NCBI GenBank assembly: GCA_035711845.1
Contig: DASTBU010000080.1
Coordinates: 10,496 to 74,495, forward strand
Direction of reading: 5' to 3'
From: DASTBU01 sp035711845
Lineage (GTDB): Bacteria > Acidobacteriota > Vicinamibacteria > Vicinamibacterales > 2-12-FULL-66-21
DNA length: 64,000 bases
A program made the translations under genes and the position numbers. Below the pieces are notes generated by a model that worked only from the letters and a program-made list of their open reading frames with translations, did no database searches and was not told where the DNA came from. Every line of letters starts with the position of its first letter. The stretch's first letter is position 1. Shown in pieces: positions 40,193-48,671 of this stretch.

Positions 40193-40654
40193 ATGATCAA
40201 CCTCGGGACAGTCCTGGTGCCTACTGACTTCAGCGAGTGCTCGGACGCGGCGCTCAGGTACGGCCGCGCGCTCGCCTCCGCCTTCGGCGCGACGCTCCAT
40301 CTGCTGCACGTGGTGCAGGACCCCTACACGCAGCCGTGGGCGGCGGAAGCGTTCCCCGCGCCGCTCGGCGACATGCTGAACGAGTGGCAGGCGCAGGCGC
40401 GCGATCGACTCTGCAAGCTGATACCGGAGGCCGAACGCGCCACGACGATGGTGATGACGCTCATGGGGTCGCCCTCCCTCGAAATCGTGCGCTACGCCAC
40501 GGAGCAAGGGATCGATCTCATCGTCATCGGCACCCATGGCCGCGGGCCCCTGGGGCACATGCTGCTCGGCAGCGTCGCCGAGCGCGTCGTGCGGAAGGCG
40601 CCGTGCCCCGTGCTGACGGTGCGCCACCCCCAGCGCGAGTTCGTCTCAGTATGA
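40193..40654 (+). CDS. Universal stress protein, UspA family
   Basis: A 153-residue single Usp domain. It starts INLGTVLVPTDFSECSDAAL and has the ATP-binding motif GTHGRGPLGHMLLGSVAERV (G-x2-G-x9-GS), so it is probably of the nucleotide-binding type. DLIVIGTHG precedes it. ATG 40193 has GGGAG upstream. The 3' end overlaps the convergent acyl-CoA synthetase gene by nine bases. In other bacteria Usp proteins accumulate in stasis or low oxygen; regulation is not visible here. Confidence 0.92.
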   Translation: MINLGTVLVPTDFSECSDAALRYGRALASAFGATLHLLHVVQDPYTQPWAAEAFPAPLGDMLNEWQAQARDRLCKLIPEAERATTMVMTLMGSPSLEIVRYATEQGIDLIVIGTHGRGPLGHMLLGSVAERVVRKAPCPVLTVRHPQREFVSV

Positions 40655-43354
40655 GACGCGCCGTCCGCGGGCGGGGTGCGGGCGCGGGCCGATCTTGACG
40701 CGGACGTCGGCTGCAACCGCGCCGGAGCGCAGCACCATCAGCGGATTGATGTCCATTTCCAGAATCTCCGGGCAGGCGGCCGCGAGCTGCGACACGCGCA
40801 GCAGGACGTCGCGAAACGCCGCCTGATCGGCGGCTGGCGCTCCGCGGTACCCCTCGAGCAGCACGCGGCCTTTCATCTCTTCCACCATCTCGACCGCGTC
40901 GGTTTCGGCGAGCGGACACATGCGGAAGATCGTGTCGCCGAGCAGCTCGACGAAGATACCACCGGTGCCTGCCATGACCACCGGCCCGAACGATGGATCG
41001 TTCAGCGCCCCGACGACCATCTCCACGCCGCCCATGACCATGCGCTGGACGAGCACACCTTCGAGGCGGTCCGCCAGCCGCGCGGCGAGATCCGCGAAGG
41101 CTTCGCGCACGGCCTGCTCGCTGGTGATGCCGAGCCGCACCCCACCGATCTCCGTCTTGTGAAGGACGGACGCCCCCACGGCCTTGACGGCGACGGGGAA
41201 CCCGAGCTCGGCTGCCGCGCGCGCAGCCTCATGGGCGGTGCGCGCCGTCCGGCTGGCCGCCACCGCGATGCCGGAGGTCTCGAGCAGCGCCTGCGCATCC
41301 CCGGGAGACAGCCAGCCTCCGCCGGCCGCCAACGCGTCGGCGACGAGCTGGCGCGCCGCCATCCGATCGAGGTTCGGCAGCACAGGAATCTCGCCGAGCG
41401 GCTTGCGCCGCCACTCGCCGTACTGCGTGACGCGCGCGAGGGCGACCGCCGCGGATTCCGGAAACATGTAGGACGGAACCGGCGCCAGCGCGACGGACCC
41501 GTGTTGCCCCATGAACGCGGCCAGCACGGGTTTGGTGGAGCCGGCCACCGCAGACCTGATGGCCGCAGCCACGTCCTCGGCAGCCGTCACGAGCGGCGGG
41601 ATGAAGATCACGAGCAGGCTGTCGATGCCGGGATCCGCGAGGAGCAGCTCGATGGAGCGGCGATAGTGCTCGGGCGGCGCCGAGGCGATCATGTCAACGG
41701 GATTGCCGACGCTGGCGGCTGCCGGAAGAAACGCGCGCAGCGCGGTCACCGTGTCCGGCGACAGCGACGGCAGCTCGAGCCCGTCGGCTTCGCAGGCATC
41801 TGCCGCGAGAATCCCTGGTCCGCCGGCGTTGGTCAGGATGGCGACCCGTCGCCCGGCGGGGATCGGCTGGTTGGAGAGCAGCGTCGCGACGTCGAACAGC
41901 TCTTCGAGCGTGTGCGTCCTGATCACGCCCGACTGCCTGAGCATGGTGTCGACGAGCGTATCGCTGGTCGCACGGGCGCCGGTGTGGGACGACGCGGCAC
42001 GGGCCCCTGCGCCCGAGCGACCCGCCTTGACCGCGACGATGGGTTTGCTGCGCCCGACACGCCGCGCGATCTGCGCGAACTTGGCGGGGTTGCCGAAGCT
42101 CTCGAGGTAGAGGAGGATGACGTCCGTCTTGGGATCCTCCGCCCAGTACTGAATCAGGTCGTTGCCCGAGACGTCCGCCTTGTTGCCGATGGAGGCAAAG
42201 CTGGAGATGCCGAGGTTCAGCGTGCGGACGTAGGAGAGAATCGCCAGGCCGAGCGCGCCGCTCTGGGTCGAGAAGGCAACGCGGCCCTCGGGCGGGTAGA
42301 CGGGCGAGAACGTCGCGTTCAGGCGGAAGCGCGGATCGGTGTTGATGATCCCCATGCAGTTGGGTCCAATCATCCGTATCCCGGCGGCCCGGATTTTTTC
42401 GACGAGCGCGGCCTCGAGCGCGCGCCCCTCGTCACCCGTTTCCGCGAACCCCGCGCTGATCACGACGAGGGCCTTGACGCCCTTCGCGATGCACTCGTCC
42501 ACGACCGTCGGCACCCGCGCCGCGGGCACGACAATCACGGCGAGATCGACGGGCCCTGGGATGGCGCCGACCGACGGCGACGCATCGAGGCCCTGGACGG
42601 CTGCCGCGTCGGGATGGACGGGGACGAGCTTGCCCGTGAACCCCGTGGCGTGAAGGTTCCGGAGGATCTCGGAGCCGATGCGCCCCGGCTCGCGATTCGC
42701 GCCCACGACCGCGACGACGGCCGGCTCGAAGAACGATCGCATCGAGGCGGCGGCCGCCTTCATGGATCGCTCTGCTGCCCGCTCGGTGTAGAACGGCGTC
42801 GGCTCCAGCTGGAGCGTCACGCGAAAGACGCCTTGCTCGAGCTCCTGCCTCACGGCAAATCCCGACTCGAGGAAAACGTCCATCATCCGCTTGTTCTCAC
42901 CCATCACGTAGGCGTCGAACAGCGTGATGCCGCGTTCCCGCGCGATCTCGGCGAGCCGTTCGAGCATTCGCGTGCCGATGCCGCGGCCCTGCAGCGGGTC
43001 CACGATGGCGAAGGCCACCTCGGCCCGATCGGGCGCGTGATCCAGGCGGTAATAGCCGGCGATCGCGCCCAGCCGTCCGCCGCAGTCGCCGACGAGAACG
43101 AAGTGTTTGTCGTAGTCCACGTGCGTGAACGACGCCATACGCTCGAGGTCGAGGCGCGGCACGCTCATGAATCGGTAATAGAGGCTCTCCTTCGACATCC
43201 GCGAGAACAGGTCCAGCAGCCTCTCGTCGTCGTCGGGCCTCACGGGCCGAAGGTGGAGCGTGGTGCCGTCGCGAAGAACGACGTCGGTCGAATAGTCGGC
43301 GGGATAGGTCGGCGTCATTGATTCGGGCTCTCCGTTAGTTCCGCCTTCGATCAT
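40646..43354 (-). CDS. GNAT acetyltransferase fused to NDP-forming acyl-CoA synthetase
   Basis: About 902 residues. N-terminal GNAT domain (about 25-180; VLVGDCGGRLGAIAGYYRLD and the acetyl-CoA loop QGRGIGTRMLERLAE). CoA-binding Rossmann region (PAVVAVVGANREPGRIGSEI), succinyl-CoA-ligase-like domain with catalytic His in MGQHGS or nearby region, and a C-terminal ATP-grasp domain (PVAVKAVGASVLHKTEIGGV). This fusion matches the Pat/PatZ protein-lysine acetyltransferase architecture, but with GNAT at the N-terminus instead of the C-terminus, as in some other phyla. Activity may be acetate-CoA ligase, protein acetylation, or both. ATG 43354 (GGAGG eight bases upstream) was preferred to 43318. The convergent neighbour is uspA. 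Confidence 0.88.
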   Translation of the reverse strand: MIEGGTNGEPESMTPTYPADYSTDVVLRDGTTLHLRPVRPDDDERLLDLFSRMSKESLYYRFMSVPRLDLERMASFTHVDYDKHFVLVGDCGGRLGAIAGYYRLDHAPDRAEVAFAIVDPLQGRGIGTRMLERLAEIARERGITLFDAYVMGENKRMMDVFLESGFAVRQELEQGVFRVTLQLEPTPFYTERAAERSMKAAAASMRSFFEPAVVAVVGANREPGRIGSEILRNLHATGFTGKLVPVHPDAAAVQGLDASPSVGAIPGPVDLAVIVVPAARVPTVVDECIAKGVKALVVISAGFAETGDEGRALEAALVEKIRAAGIRMIGPNCMGIINTDPRFRLNATFSPVYPPEGRVAFSTQSGALGLAILSYVRTLNLGISSFASIGNKADVSGNDLIQYWAEDPKTDVILLYLESFGNPAKFAQIARRVGRSKPIVAVKAGRSGAGARAASSHTGARATSDTLVDTMLRQSGVIRTHTLEELFDVATLLSNQPIPAGRRVAILTNAGGPGILAADACEADGLELPSLSPDTVTALRAFLPAAASVGNPVDMIASAPPEHYRRSIELLLADPGIDSLLVIFIPPLVTAAEDVAAAIRSAVAGSTKPVLAAFMGQHGSVALAPVPSYMFPESAAVALARVTQYGEWRRKPLGEIPVLPNLDRMAARQLVADALAAGGGWLSPGDAQALLETSGIAVAASRTARTAHEAARAAAELGFPVAVKAVGASVLHKTEIGGVRLGITSEQAVREAFADLAARLADRLEGVLVQRMVMGGVEMVVGALNDPSFGPVVMAGTGGIFVELLGDTIFRMCPLAETDAVEMVEEMKGRVLLEGYRGAPAADQAAFRDVLLRVSQLAAACPEILEMDINPLMVLRSGAVAADVRVKIGPRPHPARGRRVSY

Positions 43355-43474
43355 AGCCTCGACCTCCGGCGGAAAGTCGACAGTGGAAATCCGGCATCGG
43401 CGACGGTACGGCGCCGGTGTCGTTCGAGTCCCCTCGAGAACGGCCGGAATCGCGGGGGCGAGCCGCGGCAGGTC

Positions 43475-43489
43475 AGGCACCTCGATTGC
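43475..43489 (+). promoter_or_regulatory. Predicted sigma-54 promoter of the Hsp20 gene
   Basis: AGGCACCTCGATTGC: GGCAC-N5-TTGC intact with GG-N10-GC spacing, 87 bases before the start codon. A related GGCCGGAATCGCGG site lies at about 43442. Confidence 0.52.
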
Positions 43490-43575
43490 GAGAATTTTCA
43501 GCGGCTTCTTAAAACGTGCGGGTTCGCACCGGGGGTTGCCCGTGGGCGCCTCCGGACGTGCGAGAAGGAGGGTTT

Positions 43576-44106
43576 ATGAGGAACAAGGAACTGGCGCCTC
43601 TGACGTTGCAGAGCCCCTTCAACCTGATGCGGAGGCTGAGCGACGACATGGAGCGCATGTTCGAGGACTTCGGTCTGCGCCGGCCGCTCGGCATCCGTGC
43701 GGTCGAGGCGCCGGTGTTCGAGTGGGCGCCGGCGATCGAGGTCTTCGAGAAGGACTACAAGCTGTTCGTTCGCGCCGAACTGCCGGGGCTCACGAGGGAG
43801 GACGTGAAGATCGACGTCACCGACGAGCTGCTGACGATCCAGGGCGAGCGGAAACAGGAGAAGGAGGAAAAGGAGAAGGGATACATCCGCACCGAGCGCT
43901 TCTACGGCAACTTCTACCGCGAGATCGCACTGCCGGAGGGCGCCAAGCCTGATCTGGCGAAGGCGATCTTCAAGAACGGCGTGCTCGAGATCGAGCTGCC
44001 GATCGAGGTGGTCAAACCAGTGGCTGCCCGAAGGCTCCCGATCATCGAGGAGAAAGCCGAGAAGGTCGAGAAGGTTGTGAAGGAGAAGGAGCTGACGCCT
44101 GCGTAG
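43576..44106 (+). CDS. Small heat-shock protein Hsp20 (alpha-crystallin domain)
   Basis: A 176-residue ATP-independent holdase. The alpha-crystallin domain (about 50-145) shows FEKDYKLFVRAELPGLTRED, ELLTIQGERKQEKEEKEKGY and FKNGVLEIELPI, the terminal motif A-x-x-x-NGVL. The C-terminus is extended by a Lys/Glu-rich tail (EKAEKVEKVVKEKELTPA) and lacks an obvious IxI/V beyond LPI. ATG 43576 has AAGGAGGG upstream. The sigma-54-type signal suggests control other than sigma-32. Confidence 0.92.
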   Translation: MRNKELAPLTLQSPFNLMRRLSDDMERMFEDFGLRRPLGIRAVEAPVFEWAPAIEVFEKDYKLFVRAELPGLTREDVKIDVTDELLTIQGERKQEKEEKEKGYIRTERFYGNFYREIALPEGAKPDLAKAIFKNGVLEIELPIEVVKPVAARRLPIIEEKAEKVEKVVKEKELTPA

Positions 44107-44112
44107 GTGGCG

Positions 44113-44194
44113 GAGGGGACAGGCTCCTTAAGGTGCCTGTCCCCTTAAAGTGCCTGTCCCCTTAGGGTGCCTGTCCCCTTAAGGGGACTGTCCC
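44113..44194. repeat. 17-base tandem repeat CTTAAGGTGCCTGTCCC x4
   Basis: Four contiguous 17-base units at 44127, 44144, 44161 and 44178, with an inverted GGGGACAGGC before them (44116). The block fills the gap between the convergent Hsp20 and glutamine synthetase genes, and its stem could serve as a bidirectional terminator. Unlike the other arrays its period is not 7. Confidence 0.85.
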
Positions 44195-44198
44195 CCTC

Positions 44199-46382
44199 TT
44201 ACTTGATGAACAGCATCTCCCGATAGGTCGGAAGCGGCCAGAGGTCGTGCGGGACGAGGCACTCGAGGTTGTCGCCCGACTCCCGAAGCGCGTTCATCGC
44301 CGGAACCACCTTGTCCCGGAAGTACTTGGCGTGCTTCTCGGGTGAGCCGTCCGCTTCGTGCTCGAGCAATGCCTGGAGGTGATCGACCTTCGCCTTGCCT
44401 TCGTCGGTCAGCCTGCAGATTGTGTCGAGCATCTTGCGCGATTCCTTCGCCGTCGCCCCCGCGGCCTTGACGGCCGTCACCGCCTGCGCCAGTTCGCTCT
44501 GATACCGATAGCCGGCCGGCAGGATGTAACGGTTCGCCATCAGCACCATCAGCTGGGCTTCGACGTTGATGCTCTTGTTGTACTGCTCGACGGCGACATC
44601 GTACCGGGCTTTCAGCTCGCGGCCGGTCAGCACGCCGTGCTTCTCGAACGCCGAGACGACGTCCGGCTTCAGCGCCTCGCCATACGCGTCGACCGACGTG
44701 CGATGGTTCAGCAGTCCCCGACGCGCCGCTTCCTTCTGCCATTCCTCCGAATAGCCGTTCCCGTTGAAGATGATCTGCTTGTTCTCGCGCACCAGCTTCG
44801 TCAGCAGCTGCTTGACCGCGCCCTGCAGCTTCTTCCCCTCTTTCAGGCCCTTCTCGAGCTCGGTCGCGCAGTGGTCGAGCGCCTCGGCGACCGCGACGTT
44901 CAGGCTGACGATCGGCAGCGCGATGCTCTGATTGGACGACACCGCGCGGAACTCGAACTTGTTGCCGGTGAACGCGAACGGACTGGTGCGATTCCTGTCG
45001 CCCGCATCCCGCGGCAGCTTGGGCAGCACCCCCACGCCGATGTCGAGGATGCCGCCGCTCTTGGTCGTCTTCGCGCTGCCCGCCTTCTCGATCTGCTGGA
45101 AGATGTCGGTGAGCATGTCGCCGAGGAAGATCGAGATGATGGCCGGCGGCGCCTCGTTGGCGCCGAGCCGATGATCGTTGCCCGCGCTCGCGATGCTGAA
45201 TCGCAGGAGCCCCTGGAACTTGTTCACCGCGCGCAACATCGCGGCGCAGAAGACCAGGAACTGGATGTTGTCGTGCGGGGTGTCGCCCGGGTTCAGCAGG
45301 TTGTTCCCGAGCTCGTCGCTCATGCTCCAGTTCAGGTGCTTGCCCGACCCGTTGACGCCCGCGAACGGCTTCTCGTGCAGCAGGCACGCCAGGCCGAACT
45401 TTGGCGCCATCCGCCGCATCATCTCCATCGTCATCATCTGGTGGTCGGTGGCGACGTTGGCGTTCTCGAAGATCGGCGCCACTTCGTACTGGCCGGGCGC
45501 GACCTCGTTGTGCCGCGTCTTCACCGGCACGCCGACCTTGTACAGCTCCCGCTCCACCTCCATCATGAACGCGAGCACGCGATCCGGGATCGATCCGAAG
45601 TAGTGATCCTCGAGCTCCTGCCCCTTGGGCGGCCGCGCGCCAAAGAGCGTCCTGCCCGCGTTGATGAGGTCGGGACGGCTGAAGTAGAACTGCCTGTCGA
45701 TCAGGAAGTACTCCTGTTCGGGGCCGCACGTCGCGACGACGCGCTGGGCCTTCGAGCCGAACAGCCTGAGGATGCGGACCGCCTGCTTCGAGAGCGCTTC
45801 CATCGATCGCAGCAGCGGTGTTTTCTTGTCGAGCGCTTCACCGGTCCAGCTCACGAACGCCGTGGGAATGACCAGCGTGGTCCCGCTGTGCGTCACGAGC
45901 AGCCAGGGCGGACTCGTCGGGTCCCACGCCGTGTAGCCGCGGGCCTCGAAGGTGGACCGCATGCCGCCCGAGGGGAAACTCGACGCGTCGGGCTCGCCCT
46001 TGACCAGCTCCCGGCCGTTGAACTCCGCCACGGCGCGGCCATCGGGCGTCGGCGAGAGAAACGAGTCGTGCTTCTCGGCGGTGATGCCCGTCATCGGCTG
46101 GAACCAGTGCGTGTAGTGCGTGGCGCCGTGCTCGACCGCCCAGTCTTTCAGCGCGCTGGCGATGATGTCGCCGACCGACGGATCGAGCGGCTCGCCCTGG
46201 GCGACGGCGCGCCGGAGCGCGCGATAGACATCCTTTGGCAGGCGCGCCCGCTGCGCTTCGTCGTTGAACGTCAGGGAACCGAACTCTTCGCTCGCCTTCC
46301 GGTTCGCGAAGGCGTTGCGGCCGGCTGCCGTGCTCCACCGGCTGATGCTTCGAATAGCTTCGGCTGCTGATGCGGAACCCAT
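44199..46382 (-). CDS. glnN: Glutamine synthetase type III
   Basis: ATP-dependent amidation of glutamate. 727 residues, the length of GSIII and much longer than GSI. ATHYTHWFQPMTGITAEKHD near 87-106, PSGGMRSTFEARGYTAWDPT near 130, EVAPGQYEVAPIFENANVAT near 300 and KPFAGVNGSGKHLNWSM near 345 are GSIII signatures with catalytic residues present. ATG 46382 (MGSASAAEAIRSIS) agrees with other GSIII N-termini; the frame extends further but without family sequence. It would assimilate ammonium, including that made by NrfA. It converges on Hsp20 with only the 17-base repeats between. Confidence 0.93.
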   Translation of the reverse strand: MGSASAAEAIRSISRWSTAAGRNAFANRKASEEFGSLTFNDEAQRARLPKDVYRALRRAVAQGEPLDPSVGDIIASALKDWAVEHGATHYTHWFQPMTGITAEKHDSFLSPTPDGRAVAEFNGRELVKGEPDASSFPSGGMRSTFEARGYTAWDPTSPPWLLVTHSGTTLVIPTAFVSWTGEALDKKTPLLRSMEALSKQAVRILRLFGSKAQRVVATCGPEQEYFLIDRQFYFSRPDLINAGRTLFGARPPKGQELEDHYFGSIPDRVLAFMMEVERELYKVGVPVKTRHNEVAPGQYEVAPIFENANVATDHQMMTMEMMRRMAPKFGLACLLHEKPFAGVNGSGKHLNWSMSDELGNNLLNPGDTPHDNIQFLVFCAAMLRAVNKFQGLLRFSIASAGNDHRLGANEAPPAIISIFLGDMLTDIFQQIEKAGSAKTTKSGGILDIGVGVLPKLPRDAGDRNRTSPFAFTGNKFEFRAVSSNQSIALPIVSLNVAVAEALDHCATELEKGLKEGKKLQGAVKQLLTKLVRENKQIIFNGNGYSEEWQKEAARRGLLNHRTSVDAYGEALKPDVVSAFEKHGVLTGRELKARYDVAVEQYNKSINVEAQLMVLMANRYILPAGYRYQSELAQAVTAVKAAGATAKESRKMLDTICRLTDEGKAKVDHLQALLEHEADGSPEKHAKYFRDKVVPAMNALRESGDNLECLVPHDLWPLPTYREMLFIK

Positions 46383-46575
46383 GAGGACCGTGTCCTTTCT
46401 AGCCAGATCTGTAAATGGAGGAAAATCGATAATAGTCATCTCGAGCGACAGATTATGGGCGGGCGCCCACGGACGGGGCAACAGGAGCACCGGCGCGCGT
46501 GTCGACCGCGCGGCGTTCAGGCCCGGAAATCCGGCTCGGATTACGTGGCATTATATCAGATACAATGTTGGGTAT

Positions 46576-46971
46576 ATGAGATTCTTTGGCGATTCCTGGC
46601 CGCTCGTCGGCGAGTTCGAGCAGCTCGTGCTGCTGGCGCTGGTCCGCCTCGGCAACGGCGCGTTCGGCGCCGCCATTCACCGCGAGATCGTCACGCGGAC
46701 CGGCCGCGACGCGCCGGTCAGCGCCGTCTACGTGACGCTCGAGCGCCTGGAGGCCAAACGGATGGTCTGCTCCTACACCGGCAACCCCACCGCGCAGCGC
46801 GGCGGGCGTCGGCGAAAGCACTACCTGCTCGACACGGCCGGCCAGCGGGCGCTCGTTCGAGCCTATCGGACGTTTCAGGTGATGACCGCCGGCATTCAGC
46901 AGGACCTCGAGGCGCTCGCGGCCCAGACGCTGGGCACCGCATCGCCGAAACCACGCCGGGCGCACTGGTAG
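46576..46971 (+). CDS. PadR-family transcriptional regulator
   Basis: A 131-residue winged-helix regulator: EFEQLVLLALVRLGNGAFGA, VSAVYVTLERLEAKRMV and GRRRKHYLLDTAGQRAL are the PadR N-terminal domain pattern, with the wing basic residues intact. ATG 46576 starts at MRFFGDSWPLVGEFEQ. Directly upstream, TATATCAGATACAATGTTGG contains TACAAT (possible -10, leaving a very short leader) and ATAT...ATAT symmetry that could be its own operator. The ligand and targets are unknown; adjacent efflux or membrane genes usual for PadR are absent. Confidence 0.87.
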   Translation: MRFFGDSWPLVGEFEQLVLLALVRLGNGAFGAAIHREIVTRTGRDAPVSAVYVTLERLEAKRMVCSYTGNPTAQRGGRRRKHYLLDTAGQRALVRAYRTFQVMTAGIQQDLEALAAQTLGTASPKPRRAHW

Positions 46972-46980
46972 GAGAAGTGC

Positions 46981-47214
46981 CGATTCGTTGATTGCGGATT
47001 GATTGGGGATTGTACGATTCGGAATTGGGGATTGCACTTCGGCAGTCGAGGATTCGTTCGGCAGTTCGAGGCTTCGGTAGCCGTGAGGGATCTTGGGGAT
47101 TCCGGAATAGCAGGAGCCGCACCCATCCCGACCGATCCTCAATCTCGGAATGAAATCCCCAATCCCCAATCCTCAATCCCAAATAAATCTCCAATCCGCA
47201 ATCAACGAATCTGC
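46981..47214. repeat. Large GATTG-type hairpin, family C, copy 2
   Basis: Arms GATTCGTTGATTGCGGATTG (from 46982) and its complement (to about 47211) enclose about 190 bases of GATTGGG/CCCCAAT heptad-like sequence. The right arm shares GAATGAAATC-CCAATCCCCAATC and ACGAATCTGC with copy 1 at 10964-11176. It fills the gap between the convergent PadR and aldo/keto reductase genes. Confidence 0.8.
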
Positions 47215-47224
47215 GCTGTGCGTG

Positions 47225-48199
47225 TTACATCTTGACAGTGTGCGGCTCGTACAGCGCCTCGAGCTCCCCGCACTCCTCGTCGGTCAGGCTGATCTCCAGG
47301 GCGTCGATCGCCTGATCCAGGTGCTCGATCTTCGACGCGCCGACGATCGGAGCAGTGACGCCAGGCTGCCGGAGCAGCCAGGCCAGCGCGATCTGCGCCG
47401 GCTTCACCCCCCGGCGCCCGGCCAGCGACACCACACGCTCCACAATCCGGAAATCGCTGTCCATGTAATAGAGCCGATGGGCGAAGTCGTCCGTCTTCGC
47501 GCGCGCCGTGTCGCCCTTGTCGGCAGCCCGGCGATTGCCGGCCAGAAATCCTCGCGCCAGCGGGCTCCACGGAATCACCCCGATGCCCTCGTCCCGGCAG
47601 AGCGGCAGCATTTCGCGTTCTTCCTCCCTGTACACCAGGTTGTAGTGGTCCTGCATCGAGACGAACCGCGTCCAACCGTGGCGATCGGCGAGATAGAGGG
47701 CGCGCGCGAACTGCCACGCCGCCATGCTGGACGCGCCGATGTAGCGCGCCTTGCCGGCCCGGACGATGTCGTCGAGCGCGCACAGCGTTTCCTCGATAGG
47801 CGTCTCGGGATCGTAACGGTGGATCTGATAGAGATCCACGTAGTCGGTGCCGAGGCGCCGCAGCGAACCGTCGATGGAGGACATCAGATGCTTGCGCGAG
47901 AGCCCGCGATCGTTCGGATCCTCGCTCATCGGGTAGAACGCCTTGGTGGCGATGACCACGTGGTCGCGGCGGGCGAAGTCCCGAATCGCGCGCCCCAGCA
48001 CTTCCTCGGAGGTGCCGCGGGAGTACATGTCCGCCGTGTCGAAGAAGTTGATGCCGCGCTCGAGCGCTCGGCGGATGAACGGGCGGCCCTGCTCCTCGCT
48101 GAGAATCCAGGCCCGCCACGCCGGATCGCCGTACGTCATCACGCCGAGGCAGATGCGGGAGACTTTCAGGCCCGAGCGGCCGAGGGAGACGTAATCCAT
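47225..48199 (-). CDS. Aldo/keto reductase
   Basis: NADPH-dependent oxidoreductase of 324 residues with the complete catalytic tetrad: Asp and Tyr in FFDTADMYSRGTSEE (about 51-65), Lys in VIATKAFY (about 87) and His in DLYQIHRYD (about 125). The (beta/alpha)8 order and the C-terminal GVTAPIVGASKIEHLDQAI fit the YajO/AKR-like group. ATG 48199 gives MDYVSLGRSGLKVSRI, the usual start. It is followed upstream, on the same strand, by a cupin gene with 8 bases between them, so the two are probably co-transcribed. Substrate unknown. Confidence 0.93.
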   Translation of the reverse strand: MDYVSLGRSGLKVSRICLGVMTYGDPAWRAWILSEEQGRPFIRRALERGINFFDTADMYSRGTSEEVLGRAIRDFARRDHVVIATKAFYPMSEDPNDRGLSRKHLMSSIDGSLRRLGTDYVDLYQIHRYDPETPIEETLCALDDIVRAGKARYIGASSMAAWQFARALYLADRHGWTRFVSMQDHYNLVYREEEREMLPLCRDEGIGVIPWSPLARGFLAGNRRAADKGDTARAKTDDFAHRLYYMDSDFRIVERVVSLAGRRGVKPAQIALAWLLRQPGVTAPIVGASKIEHLDQAIDALEISLTDEECGELEALYEPHTVKM

Positions 48200-48207
48200 G
48201 GCGCGGC

Positions 48208-48630
48208 CTACCCTCGTCGGGGCCCTTCGTATGGGACGATCCGATCCCATTCATCGGGGCTGGAACGTGCGACGACGGCAACGACGGGCTCGGAGTCGCT
48301 CAGATTGTAGACCTCGTGCGGGACACCCGGCTCGATGAAGATGAAGTCGCCGGCCGCATGATCCACCCGATTCGCGAGCCCCTCCCCGTAATCGTGCCGC
48401 ACGCGCCCTTCGAGGATGTAGAGCATCACCTCGAAGCCCACGTGAACGTGCGCCCCCGCAATCCCGCCCGGCGGTATCACCGCCACGTTCATCGACAGGT
48501 TCTTTGCGCCGACGTTCTTCCCGGACATGCCGAGCTTGTACTGGATGCCGTTCCACTGACGGCACACCCCGCTTCCCCGTATCCAGGCCAGACCTTCATG
48601 GCGCTCCACGACGGATGATTCTGAATCCAT
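48208..48630 (-). CDS. Single-domain cupin protein
   Basis: A 140-residue cupin. Motif 1 is GGIAGAHVHVGFEVMLYILE (about 56-75; HxH and Glu metal ligands) and motif 2 is AGDFIFIEPGVPHEVYNLSD (about 92-111; His). Metal-binding residues are therefore intact. Reaction unknown; small cupins of this kind are often dioxygenase-like or sugar-binding. It lies upstream of the aldo/keto reductase and is divergent from dinB, with 41 bases between starts. Confidence 0.88.
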   Translation of the reverse strand: MDSESSVVERHEGLAWIRGSGVCRQWNGIQYKLGMSGKNVGAKNLSMNVAVIPPGGIAGAHVHVGFEVMLYILEGRVRHDYGEGLANRVDHAAGDFIFIEPGVPHEVYNLSDSEPVVAVVARSSPDEWDRIVPYEGPRRG

Positions 48631-48671
48631 GCGAATACTGTATCTTGAACCCTGGCCGGCAGTCGTCAGTC

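Noticed and set aside
40676..43321. 881-residue open frame on the plus strand
   Set aside because: It is antisense to the GNAT/acyl-CoA synthetase gene; GC-rich codon use opens the opposite frame. Composition is Arg/His-rich and no motif is present. The same holds for antisense frames over nifJ, glnN, addA and others.
46478..46491. Sigma-54 promoter before glutamine synthetase
   Set aside because: The minus strand has GGTGCTCCTGTTGC with correct spacing, but two changes in the -24 box; too weak to list as a feature.
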